Source: Sipunculus nudus
Taxonomy: Eukaryota; Annelida; Sipuncula; Golfingiida; Sipunculidae
Reading direction: 5' to 3'
DNA: 64,000 nt
Assembly (NCBI GenBank): GCA_026874595.1
Contig: CM049306.1
Span: 104,299,142-104,363,141, forward strand
Shown here: piece by piece, positions 11,124-23,100 of the stretch
Layout of the letters: every line of letters starts with the position of its first letter
How positions within the stretch are numbered: position 1 is the stretch's first letter
The notes under the pieces: model-generated
What the model saw: only the letters and a program-made list of their open reading frames with translations
Databases searched by the model: none
What the model was told of the DNA's origin: nothing
Position numbers and translations under genes: made by a program

Positions 11124-12340
11124 TTTTAGCTCAGCTGACAATAAGTCAGGTGTGGTGCTTTGTCCGTTGTCCGTCCGGTCATCTAGCTGTCCGTTAGCTG
11201 GGCACAAATCGTAACTGCTGACCCTAAAAGCCTATAACTTAAAATCTAGGGAGGTCCATAAAAAATCTCCTTGAAAACCTGAAAATAGGTTACTGCGACC
11301 TATATCCTCGAGCTACGGGGCTGGTAAGTTTTTACTATAAAATGACAACAATCATGTCAGTTTCTCAGCAATTATTCCATCTATTGTCCCAAAACCTGGT
11401 GTGTTTATTGATCACAATTGGATGCCCTATAGTAGTCACCCTGTCTGTCTGTTTGTTTATCTGTCTAGCTGTCTGTCCATCCGTCCATCCACACAAATTT
11501 ATTTCCAGATGATAACTCCAGGTTGGAATGATATATGGATTTCAGACATGACATACATGGCCCATCACCATAGAAAGAACCTGTATGATTTTAGGGTGAT
11601 GAGGTCAAAGGTCAAGGTCACAAGACTGACTTATTTAAAAAGATTATGGCTGCATTTTAAGCCAAGCTTTTCATCCCAAACTTTCCATCTTGCACATTTA
11701 GCTGAGTTGCCAGTATAGGCCGGGAGAGCATAAATAAATTTGGGGTCACAAGGTCAATGGTCAAGGTAACAGGGGCTTTCTGTTCACAAATTAGTTTCCA
11801 GGTGATAACTCCAGTTTAGTCTGACATATTGGTTTCAAACTTAAGTTATATATGGCTTACCTCTAAAGTAAGAACCCTGTCGATTTTAGGGTCCAATGGT
11901 AAAGGTCACAGGACTGATTTCTTTAAAAGGAATGTGTATGCATTTCAAGCCAAACTTTTCATCACAAACCTTCCATCTTCAGGATATTACTCACCTGCCA
12001 ATAGGAGAAGATTCTTTTTGATATGGGGTCATAGGGTCAAAGGTCAAGGTCACAGGGTCCATCCATTCACAAACTAGTTTATGGATGATAATTCTGCTTT
12101 GGCTAGACAGATTGGCTTCAAACTTGATTTATTAATGACCCACCACTTAAGTAAAAACCATTTTGATTTTCAGGGTCCAGAGGTCAAAGATGAAGGTCAC
12201 AAGAGCCATATCTTTAAAATGATTATGGATGCAATGTAAATCAAACTTTTCACCCCAAACATTCCATCTTTCACACATGGCTTACTTGCCCAAAGCTGAA
12301 GAAATATGTAGATTTTGAGGTTACCTGGTTGTAAAGTCAG
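11124..12340. mobile_element. Hairpin-ended element carrying a ~285-bp satellite array
   Basis: It begins TTTTTAGCTCAGCTGACAAT and a GTCCG-rich run, then a block with CACAAATCGTAACTGCTG shared with 62646-62780. Units anchored on GATGATAACTCC-like sequence recur near 11507, 11800 and 12081 (period ~285-293). Each unit contains GGTCAAAGGTCAAGGTCACA. The right boundary is not sharp. The same unit occurs in the elements at 16116 (reverse orientation) and 50118. Confidence 0.75.
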
Positions 12341-13189
12341 AAACCTTGTATTTTAGCCTCAATCAGCTTGAAAATGTATAATGATGAAACTGTACAGCTG
12401 AATGGTTTAATTTTTCACAAGAATATTCTTGGATAGGGGTTTTTTTAAACTGTATAAGAATAGATTGGGTTCATTGTTTTTTGTAGTCATAGAAAGGTGA
12501 AGTTGGTCTTGTGGCCATAAGTAATCCTATTTCAAATTAAGGGCTGCAATAGTCTTCTTCTGCAAAACTCATGTTTCAATTTATGTAACATTGCAAAAAA
12601 ATTATTCTTAGGTGGTCTTTGTACAAGTTTACTTAAATGATTTTTTTGGCACAATTATTAGACCTTTTAAAACGAAAGGACTGCACCTTTTATTATTCTA
12701 AACATTTTCATTTTTTAAAATCTAATGAATACGTCAGCTTGAAAAAAAAAGCATTTTAGCCAGTCTTTCAGTATGTGTAAAACAGATTTACGAACAGGCC
12801 AAAATTGTGTCTGTATCTATAAATAGCTTGGCAGCCTGCCAACCATTTCAGATTTGGCAACAGGCCAAAAGTCAGTCTGGATATATTTACAACTGGTTCA
12901 TATTATGCAACAGGTCAAGAGTTCACTCATTGCAGCCAGGTGCAGGTCAAGAGTTCACTCAGTGCAATAGCTTGAGCCATCAATTTGTCACTGTTCACTC
13001 GGGGCAACAGGCTTTATGGTCATATACAAGACTGGTTGTGCCTCCTACAACCATTTTTGTGTTATGTGCACCCATGCAAGGATTTCAGCAGTGATGTTTG
13101 TGTAATTGGTTCTTGTTCAAAATGTTTAGTACTTGCATTGTTCACATACATGTTACCAAGGAGTTTACAGGGATGGAGTATCAAGTGAG
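12341..13189. other. Intergenic, minor repeats only
   Basis: No supported gene. A ~35-bp unit CAGGTCAAGAGTTCACTCA occurs twice at about 12915-12963, with a weaker match at about 12990. Poly-A/T tracts are present. Confidence 0.6.
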
Positions 13190-14095
13190 AGTCTGGCCGT
13201 GTCGGATGTTGCTGACGGGGGTCATAAAACTCGCTGCTCTAAGGCACAAAGAGATGCCGCTGATAATTAAGCTCGGTGCTAATTGATACAGCGCGAGAGA
13301 CCCCCTTCGGCGTGACTTCGGAATTATTGTGACAAGGATGAGTAAGTTTCTCCCCAATTTTATCTCCGGTAGTATTTAATATAAATTTTTAAACAATCAT
13401 ACGTTTGAACACAATATGTTCATATGTGTGGGAATCGTGTGTGAATCTGTTGTTGCTAATGACGCCTGAGCTATAGCTTGGCTGCGGTACATATGGGCGA
13501 TAATACGAGAACAACGCCGTCAGTGACAGAGCGGACAATGGCTCGCTGTTATCCATCAAAATGAAAGTCATCCGAGCATAAGCTAAAATTTTTTTTTATC
13601 GTCGGAATACTATAATACATGGCCAATTATTAATATAAGTCAGAAGTGTGGGAACTGATGGAATTTTTTATAATTCCGAAGTTATTCAGGGAAAGTAAGG
13701 TTTACACTTACCAGTCGTCCGTCATGAATCACGGCATAAGTTGATGTAGAGTGTCCGCATCTATCCAAAAATTGGTCAAGTGATTCCTCAACACGAGACC
13801 TCTCTAGATATATTTGTTGCGCATAATTCTTGACAAAACAAACCATTTGCGCTTTCATAATTCCGGTCAATGTTATTCCAGTGATTTACTGCTCAGTTAC
13901 TGGATATATCGCTCTCCGCTTCAGCGAGCTACAGCGGACCGCAGAAGTAACATCTAGCAGGCTCGCTTTATCAAAGGCCGTGCCGCCGCTGCGCCTGACA
14001 CCGCGGCACAATAGGCGTACAATAGAGTTAATGGGCTTATCATGTCTTAATTGCAATTAGCGCACGACTGACACTCGCGACCTGGCAGGGCTTCT
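13190..14095. promoter_or_regulatory. CpG-dense non-coding block, candidate enhancer or promoter
   Basis: CpG density and GC content rise abruptly over AT-rich flanks, most strongly at 13190-13330 and 13900-14095. No long frame is present. Homeodomain-type cores (GATAATTAAG, GCTAATTGAT, TTAATTGCAATTAG) and Sox/TCF-like ACAAAG/ATTGT cores cluster here. A GTAAGT at 13332 directly follows CAAGGATGA, so a non-coding first exon is an alternative. Which gene it would serve is unknown. Confidence 0.4.
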
Positions 14096-14932
14096 GACAG
14101 TTGTTACTCCAGTCCTGTAAACTCCTTGATGTTACACATGTACTTGAAAGGTAATGGTCCAGCATTGAAGCATTATATCTAATGTAAATCCCATTGTACT
14201 GGTTCACCTAAGGCTTTTAGGCCTTGTTTAAGAATGAAAAAAATGTTTTATAGTTTTAAATCAATATTTCTCAGCTACGTTCAAAAGTTTTAATTTCCAT
14301 CTGTGAACCTTTTTATTCGATTTCAACCAATGACCCTTTATTTGATGAAAATTCATGTACACTTCAAACTAAAATATCCTATAGTACCTGTATTTAACCA
14401 GGATGCCAAGAGGTACCATATATAGTATCTTGTACTAGCATGCTGGAAAAAAATTTGTCAAAAACCTGATATTAAATATTGTAATATGTAGATGAAATCA
14501 ACCATTACTGGAAAACCAGAAGTTTACAATCACCAAAATGCAGAGCATATTCTAAGTTTTGAGAATATTTACATGTCAAGGGGTCCCAAAGTAGTAGTTT
14601 GCAATATATTAAGGGAAATCTTAAATGATAATGAGACCATCCACAAACCCTTATAGTCAAGGGACAGAATGGATATTTTTCACATTGTTGAACAGCAGCC
14701 AGCAGACAAGCAATTCCTCAACCAACTATGCTTGAAACTTATAGAAAAAGTGCAAACAATGTTCATGAAAATATTTATTTATTTTAATCAAGCAAAGCAA
14801 GTGTATACAGTTAGATTTCTGAAATAGACACCCTTGACCTTTCACCAAAACTTGCACACAACTTAACAAAAAACAATTATAAATAACAACGCATAATAAG
14901 CTCCACATTACCATCTAAATTATCTACTCAGT

Positions 14933-14979
<47 letters not shown>

Positions 14980-16115
14980 AAAACTGTATAACATGAATGT
15001 AAAGTAAGAATCTACACTTTATATGATGCATAACATTTGCGTTGATGTGTTTTTCTGCATGATAGAATTTACATCTTATACTTATGCTATGTGCATAGAA
15101 AGATGCGGTCCTACATCCCCAAAAGAATTACCGGTATACTATACAAAAAATTTAATCCCAGATGAACTCAAGGCTGAGTAGTTTTGTCTCTGGTCTATTC
15201 GATTTGTATATATGACATCTTCAATGGAACAATATCTAATTTTTGGCTATAAAATATATTTATATATTCAAAGTGTGCAAAAATAGAATTCTCTATTAAT
15301 CATTTATCTTTGTAATCACATGCCCATATACACATATCATTTGTCACAAATAAATCAAAGTGCAGCACAAATAAACAAGTGTGAGCGTTAAATATCAGGT
15401 AACTTCAAGAAAACTTCAATAAACTTTGTGAGTGACATGATAACTGACCCACTCATGGAAAGTATATTCAACTGTTGAAAAATATACCTATGAAAAGTCT
15501 CTTTAAAACAACCAGAGTAAATGCAATATACTAATTAAACACATAACTAGAATTAAAAAGTTATGATTGAACAGCAGCCTCTAGACATGGTGCAGAGAAA
15601 CTAATTATCATATATATCACCTGAACTGATAAAATACTCCATAACAACAAATTGAATGCTCACCAAGGCATTCAAATATCAATCTTTCGAAAATAACCCA
15701 TAGAGAGTTTAGTCTGCACACCTTGAGCCAAATTTCAAACATACCTTTTAAGATATTACCTGTGTGATCAATTGTCCTCAACGGAGCCTGTATTTTACAA
15801 CTCCTACACATGAACATGGATGTCATAATGAAAACTAAAAGATAAACCATGAATGTATGTTCTCCTTGCAAAATATTCCATGACCTATCCACTGAAAGTA
15901 TACATTTTCAGAAATTTGTAAATATCTGTAAAATTTAGAACTCTTGATGAACCAATTACACTGCTCCAGTTTATCTCCTCTCAATATAATTTAAGAAGTT
16001 CACGACTGAATGTAAAATATTTTTTTTCCTAATTATAGTTAAATATTTTACATAACATTTTTCCAACTTTTTATTACTACAGATAAACTAAAAATTTCTG
16101 GCATCAGATATGCTG
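14096..16115. other. AT-rich intergenic stretch, no gene seen
   Basis: No frame with recognisable protein features. It contains the (TA)n tract at 14937-14977 and otherwise featureless AT-rich DNA. Confidence 0.6.
14937..14977. repeat. (TA)n microsatellite
   Basis: Uninterrupted TA run of about 20 units. Confidence 0.97.
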
Positions 16116-17400
16116 TTGTATCCCCAGACAAATAAGGCATACTCCCTTATAAAATAGGCCCTCTTCTTCTGAAGCATATATTGACAAGGCCACCAGGGCA
16201 AAGGTCACAAATGTTTAAACTTGTATGGCATCTCGGTGGAGATTGTTCGGTCAAATTTGAAGGAAACAGAATCAGTACTTCAAAAGTTATGGAGTTAATC
16301 AAAATCCTGTTTCCACAGATTTGAGGACAGATGGGTCCTGTGACATTGATGTTTGACCTTGTCTGACTTGTGAACCCAAATTGATAGGACTCTTCACCTA
16401 TTGGCAGGTGAGCTATATTGCAAGATGGAAGGTCTGGGATGAATAGTTTTGATTAAAATGTATCCACAATCTTTTAAGAGATGTGGGTCTTGTGGCCTTG
16501 ACCTTTGACCTCATTACCCCCAAAATCAATAGGGTTCTTGCTTTATTAGTGAGCCATATATAAATCAAGTTTGAAACCCATATATCAATTCAAGCTGGAA
16601 TTATCATCTGGAAACAAATATTTGGACAGATGGCTCCTGTGACCTTCAACTTTGACCTTGTGACCCATAAACTGATATGGATCTTCCTCTATTAGTAGTG
16701 CTATAAGATGGAAGGTCTGGGAGGAAAAGTTCAGCTTAAAATGCATCCACAATATTTTTATTATGACCTTGACCTCATGACCCTAAAACCTATTAGGTTC
16801 TTACTTAAGTGGTGGGCCATATATAAGTCAAGTTTGAAATCCATATGTCAATCTAAACTGGAGATAACTTTTACACCAAATATGAAAATATTCAAGGTCA
16901 AGCCACTCTCATGGTGAAGGTCATGCCCCATATTTAAATAGACTTCATTCCATAACCAATATCTATGCATGTGCAGAATAAGAAAGATGTCTGTCCATTA
17001 GTTTTTTACTTATAATGCTCACAGTACTGTCAAGTGGCAATGATGGGGGTAAAAAAAGGTGTGAAATTAAGAAAAGGATAATAGATTTGTAACCAGTTTC
17101 CGGTACATGACAAGGCTATCCAAGATCTTTGATCACCTAGATTTTTGGACCAATCCATGCAAGCTTTCTTGAGATATGTAGGAATTTGTGTGATTTAAAA
17201 AAAATGGACCTATTCAAGGTAACGGTCATTCTCCTAGTAAAGGTCATGACCCCATTTTAAATAGGTTTTGTCCTCTCATCCATATCTATCCAATGTAAAG
17301 TTTGATAAAGATCCGTGAAATATTTCGCTCACAAGATTTTTCTGTGCTGGCTGCGCTATGCTAAAACCTTAGTATCCCAAGACTTTGTCTGTGGATACAA
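16116..17400. mobile_element. TIR element E1 carrying ~285-bp satellite units
   Basis: The left end TTGTATCCCCAGACAAAT matches the reverse complement of the right end (..ACTTTGTCTGTGGATACAA) at 17400. The interior is the GACCTTGACCTTTGACC-type unit, in the orientation opposite to 11124-12340. Partial copies of unit landmarks (CATATATAAGTCAAGTTTGAAA) recur near 16555 and 16820. There is no transposase. Target duplication is unclear. The right end lies 169 bases from the zinc-finger gene stop codon. Confidence 0.78.
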
Positions 17401-17569
17401 CGAGTGATATTCTTGTGTTCAAGCAGATGTAATTTACCAGTACACAAGTAGTGCCTCTTGCTGAAACGGCTCCTTGCCCAATTATCTATAGGTACAAAGG
17501 ACTGTTACTGTGTGTTGGTACCAGCCATTGGCAAATATTTTGAGATTCAGTCTACTGTGCTGGCATCAC

Positions 17570-20139
17570 TCACTGCCAGTTGGTCTTGAGGTTCCATGGG
17601 GTGTTGCTGTGAATGTTTTGCTGTTGTTGGTGCTGCTGCAGCTGGGTACTGACCATCTGGATAGCACTGGCATCTACCGTGCTGGACATATTCTGACTGG
17701 AGGGTGTTGGGTACACATGAAGTTGCTCCGCTGGTGTCGGCTGAAGCTGGCCGAGCTCTGGGTATCCTGTCCCAGCAGCCACCATCATGTGAGCTGCATG
17801 AACCCCAGGGACAGTGTAACTAGGCATGGCAGGACCCACTACATGATGCTCCATCTGGCTGGTATTTGGCAAGTGATGCTGCTGCATATGCTGTGGAGCT
17901 GGTAGATGAGAAGTTGATGGGGGCGCCATACTCACATGGGTGTCAGAGGGGGTCACAGCTACATTCAAGGAAGGGGTCAAGGTCACTGAATTAGATGAAG
18001 ATGCCATGGCTTTCACAACTGTGTTTTGGGAGGAGGTGTTTGTTCCGCTCTTCATTGGTGCCAAAGGCATAGTGCTTACCTCATCTCCATCAAACACCTG
18101 CACCATGCTCACGTTCTTATCAGGGTGAGTTTTCATGTGAACCCGAAGGTTGTCCATCCTTGAGGACTGTTTCCCACACACAGGGCATGCAAACCGTTTC
18201 ACTTTACAGTGGACTGTTTTCATGTGCTTTGACAGACCACCCTTGTCTGGGAAAGCATTACCACACAGTTCACACTGAAAGGGTTTCAGCCCAGAGTGGC
18301 GCTTTTCATGAGCCAACACTCTGTCTTTACTTTTGAAAGATTTGCCACACACAGAGCATGAGAAAGGTTTAGATTCAACATGAACAAGCCTGTGAGAGTA
18401 CAAGGTTGCCATGGTTTTGAAAGACTTTCCACAGGTCGTACATGTGAATTTCCTCTCATCCCCATGTACAGCTGAATGCTGCTCCAGATTGCTGCGGTAC
18501 ATGAAAGTGAGACCACAGATGTCACACATGAAACGTGAACCATCTTCTGTGTGCCTGCGCCAGTGTGCCCGTAACAAGTTCTCAGCTTTAAATACTTTGT
18601 TACACTTGTCACAAGGGTAGTTCTTCCCCTCTTCATGACTTGCTAGGTGGGTTTTCAATGCCCCCTTATTCACAAACCCTTTTCCACATATCTCACACTG
18701 GTATGGACGTGTTCCTGTGTGAAGCAGAGTATGAAGCCTGAGGCTGTTTTCATATGGGAAAGCCTTGTTACATATAACGCACTTGTACTTCTTCTCAGTG
18801 GCATGGACACCTTCTTTGTGGCTTTTGAGATGGTTGGCTGTGAGGTATGATTTTCCACATTGGTCACATTTATATGGCCGCTTTCCTTCATGCTGCAATC
18901 TGTGAAGTTTAAGACTGTGGTAAAAGTTGAATTCTTTTTCACACTGATCACATTTGTACTGCTTCACCCCTGAATGTAGAGCTTTCTTGTGGTGATACAG
19001 ACTACCTTGCGAAGAGAAAATCTTTCCACATACATCGCAAGTACATTTTTCTTCAGTATGTCTTTTAGCATGCCTGTTGTATGCAGATTCTGATTGAAAC
19101 TGCTTGTTACAGACGCTACATAGCAGGGTTTCTTCGGAGTGCACCTTTGTCCTGTGTCGTCGTAATTCTGATGCTACTTTGAAAGTCTCACCACAAATAG
19201 AGCATATGTGCTCATGGGTAGCTGACATATGTTTATCCAGATCTTCTTGTGACAGACACTGTTTACGGCAAACTGTGCAAATGAAATATATATCTTTGGC
19301 ACTAAGGCCGTGAGCTGTTCTGAAATGGGAGGACATTTCACGTTTAGTGCTAAAATCAATGGAACACTGATCACACTTGTACTCCCTGTCATGCAAGGCC
19401 TGATGCCTTTTCAGGTCAACAGGTTTTGTGAAACGTTTGTCACACATTTCACATGCATATGGTTTAATTCCTAGATGTGTGTTGACATGATCGATGATAT
19501 GTCTACTGTGATCAGTCTGGTAAGGGCATCTTTTACATTTGAAGAGTATACCATCTCGAGTGTAACCTTTGTTATCTTCATTTGTATCTTGTTCCACTTG
19601 AGCTTCATCCGACTTTCTTGTTCTTCTGGATACTCTACATCTCCTTTTGTTATTCTCGGCATCTTCTTTTAAGTCTTCAGCACTACTGTCACCAGCTGCA
19701 TCTGCAGGCTTATAGTCTGGGTCCTCATCATCTACATCATCTGCAGGATCTGGTGACTCAGAGCCTGAGTCTTGTATGACAGTTTTGTGTGTTAGATCTA
19801 ATGCATCTCCATCTACCTCCTGCAATTTTCCAGCCAAATTTGTTTCAGTATTTTTTTCTTCAGCAGCAGCCATTTTTTCTTTAGCCTCCTGCTGCTGGAG
19901 ATGAATCCTCAGTCTTGCTTTCTTTGGTCCTGCCTTTATCTGTTCCTCCGTTTGAAGAGTACTTTTTCTTGTGATGGCCGCTTGGTTCTGTGTGTTACCA
20001 GCAGCTGAATCATGTGCCTGGTAACACCTCCTGGTATGGTTCTTGAATACACTATCATTGCTGGTGAGAAACCCACAGTTGTCACATTTATGCTTTTCAT
20101 GTCCTTGTGCATTTTTGGTTGTATCTTCTATGTCATCTT
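17570..20139 (-). CDS. Zinc-finger gene coding exon 3 (17-finger C2H2 array)
   Basis: 2,570 bases starting after the acceptor CTTTTTTTCAG; the upstream in-frame ATG at 20153-20155 is intronic. Fingers follow C-X2-C-X12-H-X3,4-H with TGEKP-like linkers weakly kept (HTGTRPYQC, HSGLKPFQC, HLGIKPYAC). An isolated degenerate finger CDNC..H...C stands at about residue 911. The stop TGA is at 17570-17572. Confidence 0.88.
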
Positions 20140-23100
20140 CTGAAAAAAAGTACAAATTGTAATAACAAAAATAGAATACAGGTACTACATGTATCCGCCA
20201 AAATCAGAGTGGAACAGGTGAAGTGAGGCATGGATTTAGTGGCAAGGGGAAATAGAGTTAGGTGTTTTGCATATTAGCATGGATGTCTGCAGCGAAATGT
20301 GCATGTAGGTTGCACCACCTACCACAAAATCCAGAAAGCTGTCCAAGTTGTATACATATGCAAAATTTTAGACAGATAAGTCAAACCACTATATGTGAAT
20401 GATTTTATCCCACAGCAGACAAACAGAAGGACTTGTGCAAAAAAAGTGGCAGGTGGCGCCACCAATCTTGTGTATGATTAGGAGCTATGTGAGATCTATA
20501 CACATGCAAAATTTCAGGGGAATATGTCCAACCAGTCCTGAGATATTAGCCTGAATGTCTGCAGTGTCACCTGCCATAAAAATTGAGAAAGCTATTAAAG
20601 ATGTATAAAGACGCAAAATTTTAGGCAGATAAGTCAAACCACCACTGAGATATGAGTGATTTTAGCAAACGGCAGACAAACAGACAAACGCTGTGCAAAG
20701 TCTCACCACGAAAAAAGCATTGAAAGAGATCTATACAAATGCAAAATTTTGGCCCAATCGGTCAAAGGATCCCGAGATATGAGCTTGGATGTCTGCAGCA
20801 TATACAAGAATGTAGGTGGAGCCACCTGTCATAAAATCAAGAAAGCTGTCCAGGATGTATAAACCTGCACAATTTCAGGCAGATATGTCAAACCATTGCT
20901 GAGATATGAGTGATTTTATCCCATGGCAGACAAACAGACAGATGCTGTGCAAAAATGGTTGCAGGTGGCACCACCAGTTTTGCGTATGATAAAGAGCTAT
21001 GTGAGATCTATACACTTGCAATTTTCAGGAAGATACGTCAAACCAGTCCGGAGACATAAGCATGGATGTCCGCAGCATGAACATGAATTTAGGTGGCGCC
21101 ACCTGTCATAAAATCAAGAAAGCTATTTAGGATGTATACGCATGCGGAATTTCAGGTGAATTAGTCAAACAACTGCAGAGATATGAGTGATTTTAACCCA
21201 AGGCAGATGAACAGATGGACACTGTGCAAACATGGTTGCAGGTGGTGCCACCATTTTTGTGTATGTTATAAAGCTATCCAAGGGCTACATTTGTACAAAA
21301 GTTTTTTTGGTGATTGGTCAAACTGTTTCCATGATATATGGGTTGGAAACAGATGCACAAATGGACGCTGGGAAGAGAGGAAAGGTCAGAGGTCAACACC
21401 AATTGGTTAGGCACCAGTTCACATGTGACCTGATAATTGGTGTAAGTTTCTGAAAAATCAGTCCAGTAGTCTCAGAGGAGTTATCCGGAAACGAATACAA
21501 CAGCGACAGTGGCGGCGGCGGAACCCGGTCAAAAACATAGTATCCGCAAAACTTTGTTTTTGGCGGATACAATTATTTATTAAATTCAGCCAAAGGCTAT
21601 AAATCAAAACCAAGATAAATATACTCTAATTTAAATCAAATTATGTATTCATTTGTTGTATCTGATGCAATCATTTCAAAAAAGAAAACACAGCACATTA
21701 ACAAGGTTGCAACAGCTATTATCATTTATCTTCTCACCTTCTTCTGATGAGACATCAACTGAATTCTGTAGACGGGTTACCCTCCTGAGGGGAATGGACT
21801 TTTTTCTCCCAGGCCTCTTTGGTAGAATTTCATTTTCTGTAGATGTTCATAGACAGTTCATCTTTCGGTTAAGCATTTTACAGAACAAGAACCATTTTTA
21901 GCTTTAATCAAATTGCACAAACAAACAGCATAAAAGCATGCACAACACTGGTACTCTAAGATATGAGAATGGTTGAGTCGGTTTATTCAGATGAATTTAA
22001 TCAAATTTACAACAACAAAAAAGATTTTGGATCTGATTAGAGCTATACCAATCATATTACAAAACCACGTTAGTGATGGAAGCCAAGTGAACCATGGTTC
22101 AAGACATTTGGTTGACTTGCTTGACATTAATTCACAATTGTAAGCCATATTTTAGATGAACTTGATTGTAAAGAGTTTTATTCAAACTCTCTGGGAGGAC
22201 AGGAATATTCCTCTGTGTAAAGCATATAAATTAACATTCCAGGCAAAATATGATAACGGCGACAATATGGTTACTTGATTCATAACTGTCAGTCTTATAT
22301 TGCACTTTAAGCTAGCAAAGAAAGGAAATTAGAAATTGTGATGGGAATGGATGTAGGTTTCTGTGGTGGCTGCCTGGCAGCCATATAAATATTTGATATG
22401 TCTCAAATTTGGAAATTTGATAGCACATATCATTTTATATATAAAGAGTTATAAAAGACCAACCTTCATGTCAAATTTGACAGCAAATGCATGAAGTTCT
22501 AAAATAATAAATGAAAGAGAAACCTAAGATTCATGCCAGGTGTTCAAATTGGATTTCTGGTGGGTCTTAAATATGGTAGTAAACATCAAACATAGAGACA
22601 AATCATCATATAATATTTTATGGCAACAATATGAATGGTTCTTGATATATTTTGTGTAACATGAAATCAAAGATCACTACCTGGCAGCCATATTGGATTT
22701 CTTATGGTTTCTCTATATGAGATCATCATTAAGATTTCACTTACTTCTTGGTCTTCCTCTCTTGCGTTTGTGAGGTGCCTCAGTTTGCTGCAGTTCTGGT
22801 AGCTTTCTTTTGCCGACTCTCAGCACTGTTGGTCTTGACTTGGAGCCTGGTGGTCTTCCTCGCTTAAATTTCTCATGGGACATTGTGTAACCTGCAAGGA
22901 AGCAATCCTCTTCCACTGGCGATTTTTCATCGAGACAGTATGCTTGGTTGACCTTGATATTAACGTTTTCCTGACCTTTGTTAAAAGCAATATATTTAAG
23001 CTGGCCAGTTACTGTAACAGTACTACCATGTCCATAGAGAGCAATTACAGTTTCCATGATTGCTTTATTCAAAATGCCCAGTATCTGTTCTTCAGTCAGG

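Noticed and set aside
17510-19779. Plus-strand frames over the zinc-finger exon
   Set aside because: Antisense shadows of the C2H2 array; composition follows the opposite strand and no independent signals exist.
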